A DNA stretch of 64,000 nt, from assembly GCF_030758345.1 (NCBI RefSeq), contig NZ_JAVAMO010000020.1, positions 1-64,000 on the forward strand, given 5' to 3'. The notes beneath the pieces were generated by a model. It ran no database searches and had not been told where the DNA came from. It saw only the letters and a program-made list of their open reading frames with translations. Each line of letters starts with the position of its first letter. The stretch's first letter is position 1. This document shows positions 1 to 9,714 of this stretch, piece after piece. This DNA comes from Ruegeria discodermiae. Lineage in GTDB: Bacteria; Pseudomonadota; Alphaproteobacteria; Rhodobacterales; Rhodobacteraceae. The translations under genes were made by a program, and so were the position numbers.

Positions 1-2
1 AG

Positions 3-116
3 ACCAACCATCTTTCGGGAAGCGCAGATGCGGTGATCGGCGATGGCGAGGACAACACGATGACGTTCTTGGGCGTGGCCGAAGGGTCACTTGACGCTAG
101 CGACTTCATCTTCTGA
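3..116 (+). CDS. C-terminal end of an RTX-type secreted protein (partial)
   Basis: Only the last 37 codons are inside the window and the gene enters from the left edge. The visible residues run from a LSGSADAVIGDG stretch to a terminal DASDFIF. That resembles the uncleaved C-terminal secretion tail of RTX/haemolysin-type calcium-binding proteins exported by type I secretion, which often end in a short acidic-hydrophobic motif such as DFIF. The catalytic or adhesive part lies upstream and cannot be judged. It is followed by transposase remnants. The family call rests on the tail alone. Confidence 0.55.
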   Translation, partial: TNHLSGSADAVIGDGEDNTMTFLGVAEGSLDASDFIF

Positions 117-240
117 CTCGGAACTTCCGATTTGATCGTCAGCATCGTCAGAAACCCAATCACTGGCGTTGCTGCCGATGGATCAGGTACTTTCCACCTT
201 GAGAATGCGCTCACCCGCATGGCACTGCCGTTCGAAGGCG

Positions 241-1251
241 ATGGATACACCCATGCGACGCAGGGGCTTTTGCACCGGAGAGGCGGCTGACCTGGCGCGG
301 GAAGCTTTCGCCCGCGACCAGGCGCGTTGGAGGCTTGCGATCCGACGCACTGGGCAAGCAAGAGCCGCGCCCCAAGGTCGCCCGCGCGGCAAGGACAAGC
401 TTGCCTAAATCGCTCCTTTCTTGTCGAACGTGTTGAGCAGGATGGCGACATGACCATGCCTGAGTTGGACAGAGCGTTGTTCGATACGAGCGGCCTTAAG
501 GCGCACTCTGATGCAATTGGCCGACTCCTGTGCAAGCCTGGTTTCACGCATAAAATTGAGGAGGATCAGAAAACGATCCAGTGAATCGTTTTCCCGACGA
601 ACACGCTGGTCGCGACCGAGCGGCGACGCTCAGGTATAAGAAACGGCGCTACGACTGGCTCACTCACCGCCTGCCAGCCGTATCGGCGCGGCCAGCGCGT
701 GGTGCCTTCATTCCCTTTCGTGACATTACCGCGCAATGTCCTGTCGGGCAGTGGACGAAACCTCCGTCAAAACGAACCTGACCCGCCAGCCTGGGTGGTC
801 GTGATGTTGGGAACCGCTCGTCATGGATGCTCCCTTCGGATCCTGGGGAACGCAGACCTTTATCGCGGGTCTCAGCGCCGACGCCTTGGTTGCGCCATGG
901 GTTATCAAAGGTGCTCTGGATGGCGAAGCCTTCGCAGCCTATGTCGAACAGATGCTGGTGCCAGAACTGGCGCCGGGATCAGCGGTCATCCTGGACAATC
1001 TCGACACTCACAGGAATGCTGCCGCATCCAAAGCAATGAGAGTTGCAGGCTGTTGGTTTCTCTTCTTGCCACCCTATGGCCCCGATCTGAACCCGATTGA
1101 GATGGCGTTCTCGAAGCTCAAGGCGCACCTGCGGGGCATCGGGACCCGAACATTCAGTAACATGTTCAGCGCCCTCTCAGACATCTGCAATCTCTATTCG
1201 CCATAAGAATGCTGGAATTACTTCAAGGCTGCCGGATACCCCTCAGGTTAA
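241..1251 (+). pseudogene. Decayed IS630-family transposase
   Basis: Fragments of one DDE transposase appear in order across several frames. A QGRPRGKDKL linker ends near 408. FLVERVEQDGDMTMPEL follows in another frame near 415-475, then RYDWLTHRLPAV near 645-690, then VDETSVKTNLTR near 752-785. A TGA at 802-804 interrupts the frame after GWS. The longest intact piece (823-1206) carries MDAPFGSWGTQTF, ILDNLDTHRN and LPPYGPDLNPIEMAFSKLK, the Asp and Glu parts of the IS630 active site. A TAA at 1204-1206 then splits the usual ECWNYFKAAGY end, which stops at 1249-1251. At least one frameshift, one insertion near 715-750 and two nonsense codons make it inactive. Exact element ends and inverted repeats were not identified. 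Confidence 0.85.
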
Positions 1252-1542
1252 AAGTCGGAAGCTCTAAACGCATGTACTCGGCTAGCTCTTCACCTTCTAA
1301 GTGCTGTGCGGCGTCAATCAGCGTTGATACGTTCAGGGTTGCGCGACTAAGCCTTTGCCGCCGGGCTGATACCGTCCAGCACCTGCTTTGTCTCGTCCTG
1401 TGGGTCATGAAGGATAATGCGACCGGCAATTCTGCTTCAGGCGTGCATATTAACTCAAACTTAATCCGCGCCCCATTTGAGCCCAATGTGCCGCTCCAAT
1501 CTTGTCGCGCAGGGAACGGGTTGCATACAGGGAGTGGGTGTT

Positions 1543-2055
1543 ATGAGAGACCTACGCCGTTGGATCTGTGCGTTTGGGCTGGCGCTACCAATTGGTGCGG
1601 CTGCTCAAACTGACGAGTCGTTTGTCGGGTGCGGGCAAACCGAACTGAGGTTCAGCAATACTCTAATCGAGTTTGTCGGGGTCAATCCGGCCAGCGCCGG
1701 TGTTGGCGACCGCCGGATTTCTCACTGGTACCTGGAAGACCTGGGCGGGCTTTATGTTGGCGCGTTTGATGTCATCACAACCGTTTTGGGCGGTCACCAG
1801 GATATGGGGCATTACGTGAGGGTAGATGGCTCACTCGCGTTTCCAAACGGGGACATCTTTGTTGCCACCACCACGTCAATTGCTGATGCGGCAGATACCT
1901 ATCGTTCGGGTGAAGCCCAGCAAGTGTACGATTGGGCCGTGACCGGCGGAACTGGTGACTTTGCGAACGCAAGCGGGATGGTGTCCGTGACGGTCCCGGA
2001 GAAGCACCAAGCCCATTTGGACAACCGGCCAATCAAGCTGGATGTTCGCTGCTAG
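1543..2055 (+). CDS. Small secreted protein, possibly AOC/dirigent-like barrel
   Basis: The product is 170 residues with a typical signal peptide (residues 1-22: positive MRDLRR, hydrophobic core, AAAQ cleavage region), so it is probably periplasmic or secreted. The start was chosen because GGAG lies 8 bases before it. The mature part is beta-rich and includes GGTGDFANASGMVSV. That resembles the GGTGxYxxAxG turn of allene-oxide-cyclase/dirigent-type barrels, but the similarity is weak and no function follows from it. Two cysteines near the mature N-terminus and the very C-terminus could form a disulphide. It lies alone between two decayed transposases, which suggests acquired or relocated DNA. 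Confidence 0.55.
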   Translation: MRDLRRWICAFGLALPIGAAAQTDESFVGCGQTELRFSNTLIEFVGVNPASAGVGDRRISHWYLEDLGGLYVGAFDVITTVLGGHQDMGHYVRVDGSLAFPNGDIFVATTTSIADAADTYRSGEAQQVYDWAVTGGTGDFANASGMVSVTVPEKHQAHLDNRPIKLDVRC

Positions 2056-2093
2056 GTCAGTTGTCATGCGCTCCAAACTGCTTGCTAGCACTT

Positions 2094-2641
2094 TATCGCC
2101 GCACCGATGGGCCGCTCAACCTGCTGCTGGACAGCACCGGTATCAAGTTCTTGAGCGACGGCGCCCTTTCGGCAGATTGCTTCGCAATCGCCTGCCGGGC
2201 AATGGACGGGGCCTGGGACACCCGCAGATGCCACGCCGCGATCATCGAATATAAGGACACGGCGATCACTCCGATTCGCCTCTGGAAAGAGGACTGCCCA
2301 GCGGCACGGGTCAGAAACGAATCCCTGCACGCCACACGGCACTATGGTCGTGCGCTCTGCAAAAGATGGACCAGCTACCACGCCCGCAGTCGGATCGAGG
2401 CGACCCCTTCATGGTTTGCAAGCGAACCACTGCCGGGCAGTGGTTGCGGTGCCTCAGGGCTTTCGGTGATCGTATCAGCGCAAAAGACCCCGACCGACAA
2501 ACTGCAGAAATCCACATCCGCATCGCGCTTATGAACCGCTTCCCCGCCCTCGGCACCGCCGAGATCGCTCGCGTGGCTCAAAGCCAATGGGGAAAGAGGC
2601 AATCACGCCTCAAGACGGAGTTCTGCAAGTATACCCCGTGA
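2094..2641 (+). pseudogene. Decayed IS5-family transposase
   Basis: The first frame carries YRRTDGPLNLLLDSTGIKFL. After an internal deletion come DTRRCHAAII, then WKEDCPAARVRNESLHATRHYGRA and WTSYHARSRIEA. From about 2440 the homology continues in a second frame with AFGDRISAKDPDRQTAEIHIR and ALMNRFPALGTAEIARVA, ending at 2641. This is the order seen in IS5-type transposases common in Rhodobacterales. The N-terminal third and the middle are missing and there is at least one frameshift, so it is inactive. Element ends were not found. Confidence 0.82.
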
Positions 2642-2816
2642 TGACCATCTTCGTTTTGGTTAAACCTCACTCTTTGTTGGGTAATACTTCAATTCTGAAC
2701 ATCGAAGGACCGATGCTTATGAAACGCACCGGCCCTGCAAATGGAGTTCGCTACAGAACTTCTGTTTGGCTGAACCCAAACAGGTCTCACAGCTTGTTGT
2801 AATCGCCCGATTTGCA

Positions 2817-2844
2817 GTGGCTAGCGCGCCCACGCGCTGGCCAC
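2817..2844 (-). terminator. Stem-loop after the large nuclease gene
   Basis: GTGGCTAGCGCG and CGCGCTGGCCAC form a 12-bp stem with one wobble around a CCCA loop, starting 12 bases past the stop codon of the leftward gene. No clear T-run follows on that strand, so an intrinsic terminator is plausible but not typical. Confidence 0.45.
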
Positions 2845-2855
2845 GTTTGTGTTCG

Positions 2856-5800
2856 TCAGATAAACAGCAGGCTGTTTTCTTCGGTGTGGAAGATCGTGAC
2901 AACGCCAAATGTTTCCGCGCCGTCGACTGTAATCACCAGATCGCCGTCAACGTTCTGAACGGAAATGTCGTTGTCATCGACATTCTTGAAGACCAGCTGA
3001 TCCAGACCTATGCCGTCTCCGAAAATTTCATCGGCACCGAAATCGTCGACGAACTCGAAGCTGTTACCGCGTTGTGCGTTGATGAAAGTGTCGTCGCCTT
3101 CGCCGCCGAGCAACGTGTCGCGGCCACGGCCACCGTCGATGACATCATTCCCGGCGCCGCCGGCGATAATATCGCGACCCCGGCCACCCGAGAGAATGTC
3201 ATCGCCATCGCCGCCGTCGATCTCGTCGCGACCCCGACCGCCGAAGATGATGTCATCCCCCCCTTTGCCGAGCAGCGTGTCACGCCCCTTGAACCCCAGG
3301 ATGATGTCGTCGCCGTCATCGCCCGTCAGTTCATCGCGACGCCGGGTTCCGATCAGGAACTGACCCTCGACCTCTTCCGGGGCCTCCAGCGCAAAGCTGG
3401 CGACAATTGGTTCGTGATCCGACGCCGCATCTGCGAAGTCCACGTTGACGTGAACAAAGTCGACATTGGTGCCTTCCAACAGACTGTCGGTTACGAAGAT
3501 GTGGTCCAGCGCCTGAGAGTTGCCCTGGAAGTTGAAGGTGTAGGCTTCGTCCCCTTCCAACTGGCCGATCAGGTTGGTCAGAACCATCTCATCACCGACA
3601 CCCGGCAGGTCTTCGGTCAACTCGTCGGTGAAGTCGAAGGTGTTCAGGTCACCCAATACCGCGATGTTTGCCTCGGGGTCGTTGGCCAACAGGCCGTCCA
3701 CCACTTCGTTAATCGCCAGCGCCTGTGCCTCGCGCTCATCCTCACCGCCCTGATTGAAGGGCTGAGGTCCGCCAAAGACCGGTTCCGAGCCGAAGCGGGA
3801 CGAGAAGTGGTTGTTGATCAGCGTGATTTCCTGATCGTTGAAGGTGAAGACGCCCAGAAGCGGATCGCGTGAGCCTTCAAAGGCATCGGGGTTCGTGACG
3901 CCCATATCCGTCAGCACGTTGCTCTCCAGTGTCAGGAAGCTGTTCGCCTCAACCCGCTCTTCGTTATAGAGGAACGCGTTGCGGATATTGCCGCCCGGCA
4001 CGCCGCCATTTTCACCGTCTTCGTCCACAACCGCGCTCTGGAAGCTGTAGACCGGACCACCCGCTTCCGCGATCGCATCAACGATGGCCTGAAGCGTTTC
4101 ATCCGCGTCCAGAGTGCCGTCATCCGTCACACCCGAGTTGTCCTGGATTTCCTGCAAGGCGAGGATATCCGGGCTGCCCAAATTGTTGACAATCTGCTGC
4201 GCCAGCAGTGCGATCTGGTCCGCATCACCATCCGCCTCGTTCGAGGTAACGTTGAGCACGTTGTAGGTTGCAACAGTCAGTTCGCTGTCCGATCCCGCTA
4301 TCTCGGTGACCTCCGCCGTGTTCGAGGTCGCCTCTTCGACGGTGAACGCTTCGGTGACGTTGATCTCGAAGTTTCCAAAGCCGTAGCCGACAACACCGGT
4401 GACGTTGCTGAGGTCGTCGCCGACATTCAAATCTGGGCCCGTGAAGCCTTCCGGCAGCAGGCCGCTGTCGTACTGGATCTGGATCCGTTCGGGGTTGAGA
4501 TCACCCAAACCATCCGCATTGGCGTTCAGGTTAAGACCGCCACGGTCGTTCAGACCCGGAGTGGTGTTGACACCATCATCCGCAACAACCCAACTCTCGC
4601 CGAACCGGTTTGTGGCCGAAATGGCAAGCGGGTTGTCCACCGTGACCAGCATACCTTCGAGGCTCTCATAGAAGTCGATGCCGTCGGTTTCGGGATTGAA
4701 CGTACCGGGGTCGTCCTGAAGGTTCACAGGTGTTTCATCTTCGGAAATCACAACCTCGGTCGGGATCGGACGTCCGTTTGCCCCCAGCACCAGAGCTTCC
4801 ACTGTATTACCCGAGGACAGAACCTCTTCGGTATTGGCGCTGATCTGCGTGATCGACAGGTTGCCGGTTCCGGCACCGCCGGGGATGAACTCGGACACAT
4901 CGCCCGAAACGGTGACCTCATCCCCCACGGCAACGGTCGGGGCCGCGCCGGTGAAGATGAAGATACCGTCCGAGGTGGCGTCATTGCCGTCACCTTCTGC
5001 GTCCTGCAGGTAGTAGCCGTTGGTATCGACTGCGGTGACGATACCGGTGGTTGTGACGGTGCGGCCCTCGAACTCCGAAATATGGCCTTCGCCCTGAATA
5101 TCCATAATCGTGACGATCGGGTTAATCGAGGTCAGATCATAGACAGCCGTGGTGCCAGAGACTTCGTAGGAAACCGCAATCTGGGCATTGCCCGTGCCGC
5201 TTTCGTCTTCCGAGATGAAGGCGATCACCTCGGGTGAGTGCAGCGCCGGTTCACCCTCAGCCGCATTGTCCACATGCAGTGGCGGGATGTAATTCACGAA
5301 GAACGCATTCTCCGGCTCCGAGATGTCGTAGATCATGATGCCGCTGTCCCGCTCCAGCCCGATGAATGCATAGAGGCGGCCGCCGACTTCACCGACAGCG
5401 ATGGCTTCGGGCTCGGGCCCTTTGGCGTCTGAGCGATCCTCGCCATCGTCGCCGTCGTCGTCGTTGAACCGCTCGGGCGCCAGATCGGCGATGATCTGTT
5501 CGAACTGAGACCCGGAGTCAAAGACCAGATTGCCATCCGCATCAAAGATCGAGAAGGACCGCGACGAGAAGGTGTGCAGCACGTCGATGTCACCATCGCC
5601 ATCCGTGTCACCATCGATGGTCGAAACCTCCAGACGCTCCAGCCCGGTGATGTCGACGCTGGGGTCGATCAGGCCAGCTTCGGCCAGATCACCCACGCGA
5701 TCTTCGTCAAAGTCGCGGCTGTCGCCTTCGTTCGCCGTGGCGATGAAGGTTTGACCGTTCACCTCGAACGAGGTGATCGCATCTGCCATTCGGAACCCGA

Positions 5801-8800
5801 CCAGATTGTCGAAGTTGGTGATGTTGATCTTACCATTGTCGTCGGCATCCAGCGCGCTTTCGCTGCTGAAATCGACCCTGCCCAGAGAGAAGATATCAAC
5901 GACCTCATTGGACACCAGATCGATCTTGGCGATGGCATTGTTTTCCTGCAGCGAAACAAAGGCCGTGCTGCCGTCAGGGCTGATCGCGATGTATTCCGGC
6001 TCGACATCCTCGGCAAAGCTGACGCCGTCCTGAATGCGGATACCGGCATCGCGAGCCAGATCTTCCAGACCATTGAACTGCGTGAAGTCCAGAATTTCGG
6101 CGCTTGGTGCAGTCGGATCGGTGGTATCGATTACCGCAACAGTGCCCAGCGGGTTGTTGTCGTTGTCGCTGTCATCGTTCTTTTCACCTTCGCCAGCAAC
6201 CAGCAGCTGCGTGCCGTCTGCGTTGAAGGTTAACTGATCGGGCAGGTTGCCGACCTCGACCGTTGACAGCAGATCAAGGCTTTCAGCATCAAACAGCGCG
6301 ACAAAACCCGGCTGCGCCAGCATACTCGTCTGGCCAAACACGGTCTCTTCCACCGCCGCGACCGAAATCGCAACCGCGACAACGCCGTTGCGAACCGCCA
6401 CGGACTGGACGCCGTCATAGCCTTCGAGCCCGCTCAGATCGATGGTTTCGACCAGATCGGTTACAGCGCCCACTTCGTCGGGGATGGTGAAGATGTCTAT
6501 CCGATCCTGGGCGCCATTGGTCACATAGAGTTTGCCGCCGTCATGGGCGACGGACTCTGCGGCGCCGTCTCCGTCGCCGGGTTCTTCGCCTTCGCCCTGG
6601 AAGATGGCGACCTGTTCAAAAACCACCTCGCCGGTCGCTTCCGGTGCTGGCTCAGACTCATCTTCAAAGATGGTGTCTTCGGTAAAGGTCAGGTTCTGGA
6701 TTCGCAGATCCCCTTCCGGGCCGACATCGGCCTGATCAAAGGCGTTGTCCGCATCGCCGAAATTGTCATCGAGATACTCGGCCAGGGCATCCTGTTCGCT
6801 GCCATCGGCTGCAAATATCGCGTCACCGGTGAAGTTTTCATCATCGACACCGTCTGCATCCAGATCGATCAGATCCACCCGGTTCGGATTTGACAGGTTT
6901 GACAGGACCTCGTCACCCGAATTTGCAAGGAAGTTGAGCGTCACAACGCGGAAGGTATCAGAGTCGTCGCCAACGACCTCTCCGTCGCGCACGACCTCGG
7001 CGATGAGGTCGTCATTCTCATCGAAGATACCGGCATTAACCACACGCTCACCAGCGACCAGAATGTTGCCATCGACATCATAAGTCTGCGCGGTCTGCGT
7101 TTCATCAAACGAGAATTTGAGCCCCGAGATCTGAGGGAAGCCGCCCGAAACACCCGTTGGCAACGCCGAGACCGCGCCTTCGAGGAAGTCCTTCAGCTCT
7201 TGCGCGGTAATGTCGAGCAGGGTCAGCCCGTTGTTGAATGCAAGCGTCGTCGCGATATCGTTCTGGCTGATCCCGCCTTCCGGCTTCACCTCGACACCAT
7301 TTTCATCAAGCACTGCAGAGTTCGGTTGACGCACCGCCTCGGTGCCGCCGGCTGGAACAACGATCTCGCCAATATTGGCGCGGATGCCGCCGCCGTTTTT
7401 GATCGAGATGACAACGGTGTCGTCAAAACTCTTGGCATATTCCAGATTTGCATCGGCAGTCAGGTTACCCAGGTTCGTCTCCTGGGTGCGCACGCCATCC
7501 GGATCGTCCGCCGCGAAGGTGCCTGAGCGGTTGCCGTTCAGAAACACGTTCGAGACACCAAACACATTGCTTTCGGTTGCGACGATCTGTGCCTGGATCG
7601 CATCAGTGATCGCATCGATTTCCGGATCGATCAGTCCTTCGGCGTTCAGGTCCGCAACACCCTGATCATCGGTTGCATAAGCGCCCGAGACATCTGCGTC
7701 ATAGCTGGTCGGAATGATGTTGCCATCCGCGTCAAAGTCGATGACCAGCCGCCCGACATATTTGTAGTTTCCGTCCGTGTTGACAACCGCAGTGGTGGTG
7801 CCACCGGCATTGGTGATGAACTGCGGGTACTGACCCTGATCGCTGTCACCGTCACGGATGCGATCATTGTCGTCAAAGAGGCGGGTGTTCGAGCCGCCCG
7901 CAACGATGATATCAACACTCTCCAGCCGCGCAGCAAGCTCCTGCTCGATCGAGATTTGCTGCATATGCGACAACAGCACAACCTTATCCATGGTCGGATT
8001 GTCACTAAGCAACTGGTCAACTTCTGCCTGCAGAATTGCGGCAAGCGCATCCAGTTCTTCACTTGTCGGGCTGCCACTGGCCCAGTCCGGCAAGATCCCC
8101 AGATCGTCGCCGGGGCTGGAGATCGACCGGATTGTCGGGACCGTCGCGCCAACAATGCCAATGAGTTCGCCATTCACATCCGACACGCTGGATGATGTCA
8201 CGACATTGCTCAGTGTCGCGGTGTCCTGACCGCCAGCCGTTTCCAGCGGCGCCAGATTCGGATCGGTCGAGAAATCCAGGTTCGCCGAAAGATATGGGAA
8301 CGCCGCACCGGTGAAGTCGAGGCCGTCAAGTGCCGTACCTGTTGTCAGGGCCGAAAAATCGCCGATTGCTGAACCGTCGATCAGACCAGCCAGAAGTCCG
8401 GTGCCCAGATCGAATTCGTGGTTGCCCAATGCAATGGCCTGCACGCCCAGCTCGTTCTGGATCTGGATATCCGCGATACCCTGTGACCCGAAGACGGCCT
8501 CGGACGCATCGAAGAACAGACCCGGAATAATCGCGTCACCCGACGACAGCGTCAGGGTATTGTCGGCCATGCCATCGCCACCCAAATCCTCGGCGCGAAG
8601 CGCATTCAACACACCGGACAGGTTGTCGATATTGTCTATCGTCGCAGCGTTGGCTTCCTGATCCGCAAAATGCAGAAGTTCCAGCGTAAAGGCTGCTGCC
8701 GGAACAATAAGGGAGGCGTTAACCTCACCGAAATTCGTCGCATCAGCCGGGTTTTCGGAGAATTCGGTTACGCTGATCGAGTTGCCATTGGTATCGAACA

Positions 8801-9308
8801 CTTCGGTGTCACCGATCACGTTGACGGCGTAGAAATCCCCGTCCGATCCGCTGCGGAAAACACGTTCCGGTTCCGCGCCTGTGAAACTAAAGTCAACCCC
8901 GCCCAGCTGTGCGCCATAGACGTAGCTCTCGTCTGATTCAGCGTCCGGGATTCCGACAGCATCAAATACCTCGGTAACGCCCAGAAGCGATAGATCAACA
9001 TCCAGAACACCATCATCGTTGGTGTCAAAATCATCGCCGACGGACCCGATGAAATTATCAACCAAAACATAGGTAAAGCTGGGGTTTTCCAGATCTGGAA
9101 CCTCGACCGTCAGCAAACCCGATGCATCGAAAGTGCCGTTGACTTGGAATGCGCGATCAACAGTTCCCGCCGAACCGCCCTCGTCGCTCTCAACACTTAG
9201 AAGCCACGCAGAGAAAGCCTCACCTGCGGGGCCAAAAAGTTCGATAGTCTGAGTTGAGGGGTCGGAACCAGCCGGGTTCGGTTGGAATTCACTGATCAGC
9301 GCATTCAT
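2856..9308 (-). CDS. Giant secreted 5'-nucleotidase / choice-of-anchor / EEP nuclease with RTX repeats
   Basis: The 2150-residue acidic product has no N-terminal signal peptide. The start (MNALISEF) was chosen for an AAAGG site and because upstream codons look non-coding. Domains in order, by approximate residue: a metallophosphatase/5'-nucleotidase N-domain (about 210-560, with ALGNHEFD near 295); a 5'-nucleotidase C-domain (about 580-800, with NGGGIRAN); a choice-of-anchor-I beta-propeller-like region (about 890-1400); an OB-like region of the ExeM type (about 1400-1660); an endonuclease/exonuclease/phosphatase domain (about 1675-1970, with TYNVLN, LQEIQ, LGDLN and SDHEP); and RTX nonapeptides (about 1985-2075, GGxGxD repeats). 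The tail suits type I secretion. It probably degrades extracellular DNA and nucleotides for phosphate. Two metal-ligand motifs of the first domain are changed (see findings). Divergent plcP-btaAB and a candidate Pho box upstream support a phosphate-starvation role. Confidence 0.88.
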   Translation of the reverse strand: MNALISEFQPNPAGSDPSTQTIELFGPAGEAFSAWLLSVESDEGGSAGTVDRAFQVNGTFDASGLLTVEVPDLENPSFTYVLVDNFIGSVGDDFDTNDDGVLDVDLSLLGVTEVFDAVGIPDAESDESYVYGAQLGGVDFSFTGAEPERVFRSGSDGDFYAVNVIGDTEVFDTNGNSISVTEFSENPADATNFGEVNASLIVPAAAFTLELLHFADQEANAATIDNIDNLSGVLNALRAEDLGGDGMADNTLTLSSGDAIIPGLFFDASEAVFGSQGIADIQIQNELGVQAIALGNHEFDLGTGLLAGLIDGSAIGDFSALTTGTALDGLDFTGAAFPYLSANLDFSTDPNLAPLETAGGQDTATLSNVVTSSSVSDVNGELIGIVGATVPTIRSISSPGDDLGILPDWASGSPTSEELDALAAILQAEVDQLLSDNPTMDKVVLLSHMQQISIEQELAARLESVDIIVAGGSNTRLFDDNDRIRDGDSDQGQYPQFITNAGGTTTAVVNTDGNYKYVGRLVIDFDADGNIIPTSYDADVSGAYATDDQGVADLNAEGLIDPEIDAITDAIQAQIVATESNVFGVSNVFLNGNRSGTFAADDPDGVRTQETNLGNLTADANLEYAKSFDDTVVISIKNGGGIRANIGEIVVPAGGTEAVRQPNSAVLDENGVEVKPEGGISQNDIATTLAFNNGLTLLDITAQELKDFLEGAVSALPTGVSGGFPQISGLKFSFDETQTAQTYDVDGNILVAGERVVNAGIFDENDDLIAEVVRDGEVVGDDSDTFRVVTLNFLANSGDEVLSNLSNPNRVDLIDLDADGVDDENFTGDAIFAADGSEQDALAEYLDDNFGDADNAFDQADVGPEGDLRIQNLTFTEDTIFEDESEPAPEATGEVVFEQVAIFQGEGEEPGDGDGAAESVAHDGGKLYVTNGAQDRIDIFTIPDEVGAVTDLVETIDLSGLEGYDGVQSVAVRNGVVAVAISVAAVEETVFGQTSMLAQPGFVALFDAESLDLLSTVEVGNLPDQLTFNADGTQLLVAGEGEKNDDSDNDNNPLGTVAVIDTTDPTAPSAEILDFTQFNGLEDLARDAGIRIQDGVSFAEDVEPEYIAISPDGSTAFVSLQENNAIAKIDLVSNEVVDIFSLGRVDFSSESALDADDNGKINITNFDNLVGFRMADAITSFEVNGQTFIATANEGDSRDFDEDRVGDLAEAGLIDPSVDITGLERLEVSTIDGDTDGDGDIDVLHTFSSRSFSIFDADGNLVFDSGSQFEQIIADLAPERFNDDDGDDGEDRSDAKGPEPEAIAVGEVGGRLYAFIGLERDSGIMIYDISEPENAFFVNYIPPLHVDNAAEGEPALHSPEVIAFISEDESGTGNAQIAVSYEVSGTTAVYDLTSINPIVTIMDIQGEGHISEFEGRTVTTTGIVTAVDTNGYYLQDAEGDGNDATSDGIFIFTGAAPTVAVGDEVTVSGDVSEFIPGGAGTGNLSITQISANTEEVLSSGNTVEALVLGANGRPIPTEVVISEDETPVNLQDDPGTFNPETDGIDFYESLEGMLVTVDNPLAISATNRFGESWVVADDGVNTTPGLNDRGGLNLNANADGLGDLNPERIQIQYDSGLLPEGFTGPDLNVGDDLSNVTGVVGYGFGNFEINVTEAFTVEEATSNTAEVTEIAGSDSELTVATYNVLNVTSNEADGDADQIALLAQQIVNNLGSPDILALQEIQDNSGVTDDGTLDADETLQAIVDAIAEAGGPVYSFQSAVVDEDGENGGVPGGNIRNAFLYNEERVEANSFLTLESNVLTDMGVTNPDAFEGSRDPLLGVFTFNDQEITLINNHFSSRFGSEPVFGGPQPFNQGGEDEREAQALAINEVVDGLLANDPEANIAVLGDLNTFDFTDELTEDLPGVGDEMVLTNLIGQLEGDEAYTFNFQGNSQALDHIFVTDSLLEGTNVDFVHVNVDFADAASDHEPIVASFALEAPEEVEGQFLIGTRRRDELTGDDGDDIILGFKGRDTLLGKGGDDIIFGGRGRDEIDGGDGDDILSGGRGRDIIAGGAGNDVIDGGRGRDTLLGGEGDDTFINAQRGNSFEFVDDFGADEIFGDGIGLDQLVFKNVDDNDISVQNVDGDLVITVDGAETFGVVTIFHTEENSLLFI

Positions 9309-9423
9309 AGCGGTGCCTTTCAAAGCCAAGAAACAAATCTTCTGTTCTGGTGGAACGTTCGGATTGCCGGACGACAACCAGCCGGAACGTTGCATCACTT
9401 TCTGAGGGTCAGGCTTCATATTT

Positions 9424-9452
9424 TTGACAAATTTATTGCAAAAAAATGACAA
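9424..9452 (-). promoter_or_regulatory. Candidate PHO box upstream of the nuclease gene
   Basis: Read on the minus strand, TTGTCAT, TTGCAAT and TTGTCAA follow one another with exact 11-base phasing and AT-rich 4-base spacers. This matches the layout of PhoB boxes (CTGTCAT-type half sites every 11 bp). It lies about 115-145 bases before the start of the nuclease gene. Assignment is by pattern only. Confidence 0.6.
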
Positions 9453-9650
9453 AAATGTGCATGGGTAGTGGCCGACCGGTAAGGGCGAAATACGGTTTTG
9501 AAGATGTAGACGCTCCCACTGGCCTCGAAGGGCCATTGTGCGATTGCAAACAATCTTAAGCCTCTTGTTGACGTCGTCGGATCAGCAAAAATCTCAAAAG
9601 GCAGACTACTGTTCCGATGTAGCCCATCGAACAACACCCTGCTTGGGGGA

Positions 9651-9668
9651 GGGTCACGCAGTTGTCAC
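9651..9668 (+). promoter_or_regulatory. Candidate PHO box upstream of plcP
   Basis: GGGTCAC and TTGTCAC stand 11 bases apart with a 4-base spacer, 46 bases before the plcP start. The second half site is close to the PhoB consensus and the first is weaker. The PlcP-Bta pathway is known to be PhoB-controlled in other alphaproteobacteria, which supports the call. Confidence 0.6.
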
Positions 9669-9714
9669 ACGACCTGATTAATCCGAGGGCAAATTGACCT
9701 GTGGTTGGTGGCAG

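Noticed and set aside
1223-1486. Minus-strand frame of 87 codons after the IS630 remnant
   Set aside because: No ribosome site, no recognised domain, and it overlaps the transposase end; it may be a decayed fragment but cannot be supported.
3080-3355. Short regular DNA repeats that could suggest a CRISPR array
   Set aside because: The repeats are in-frame RTX nonapeptide codons without unique spacers of constant length.
2766-3872. Plus-strand open frame of 368 codons opposite the RTX end of the nuclease gene
   Set aside because: Its repeats are the complement of the GGxGxD RTX codons; the minus strand carries the recognisable domains.
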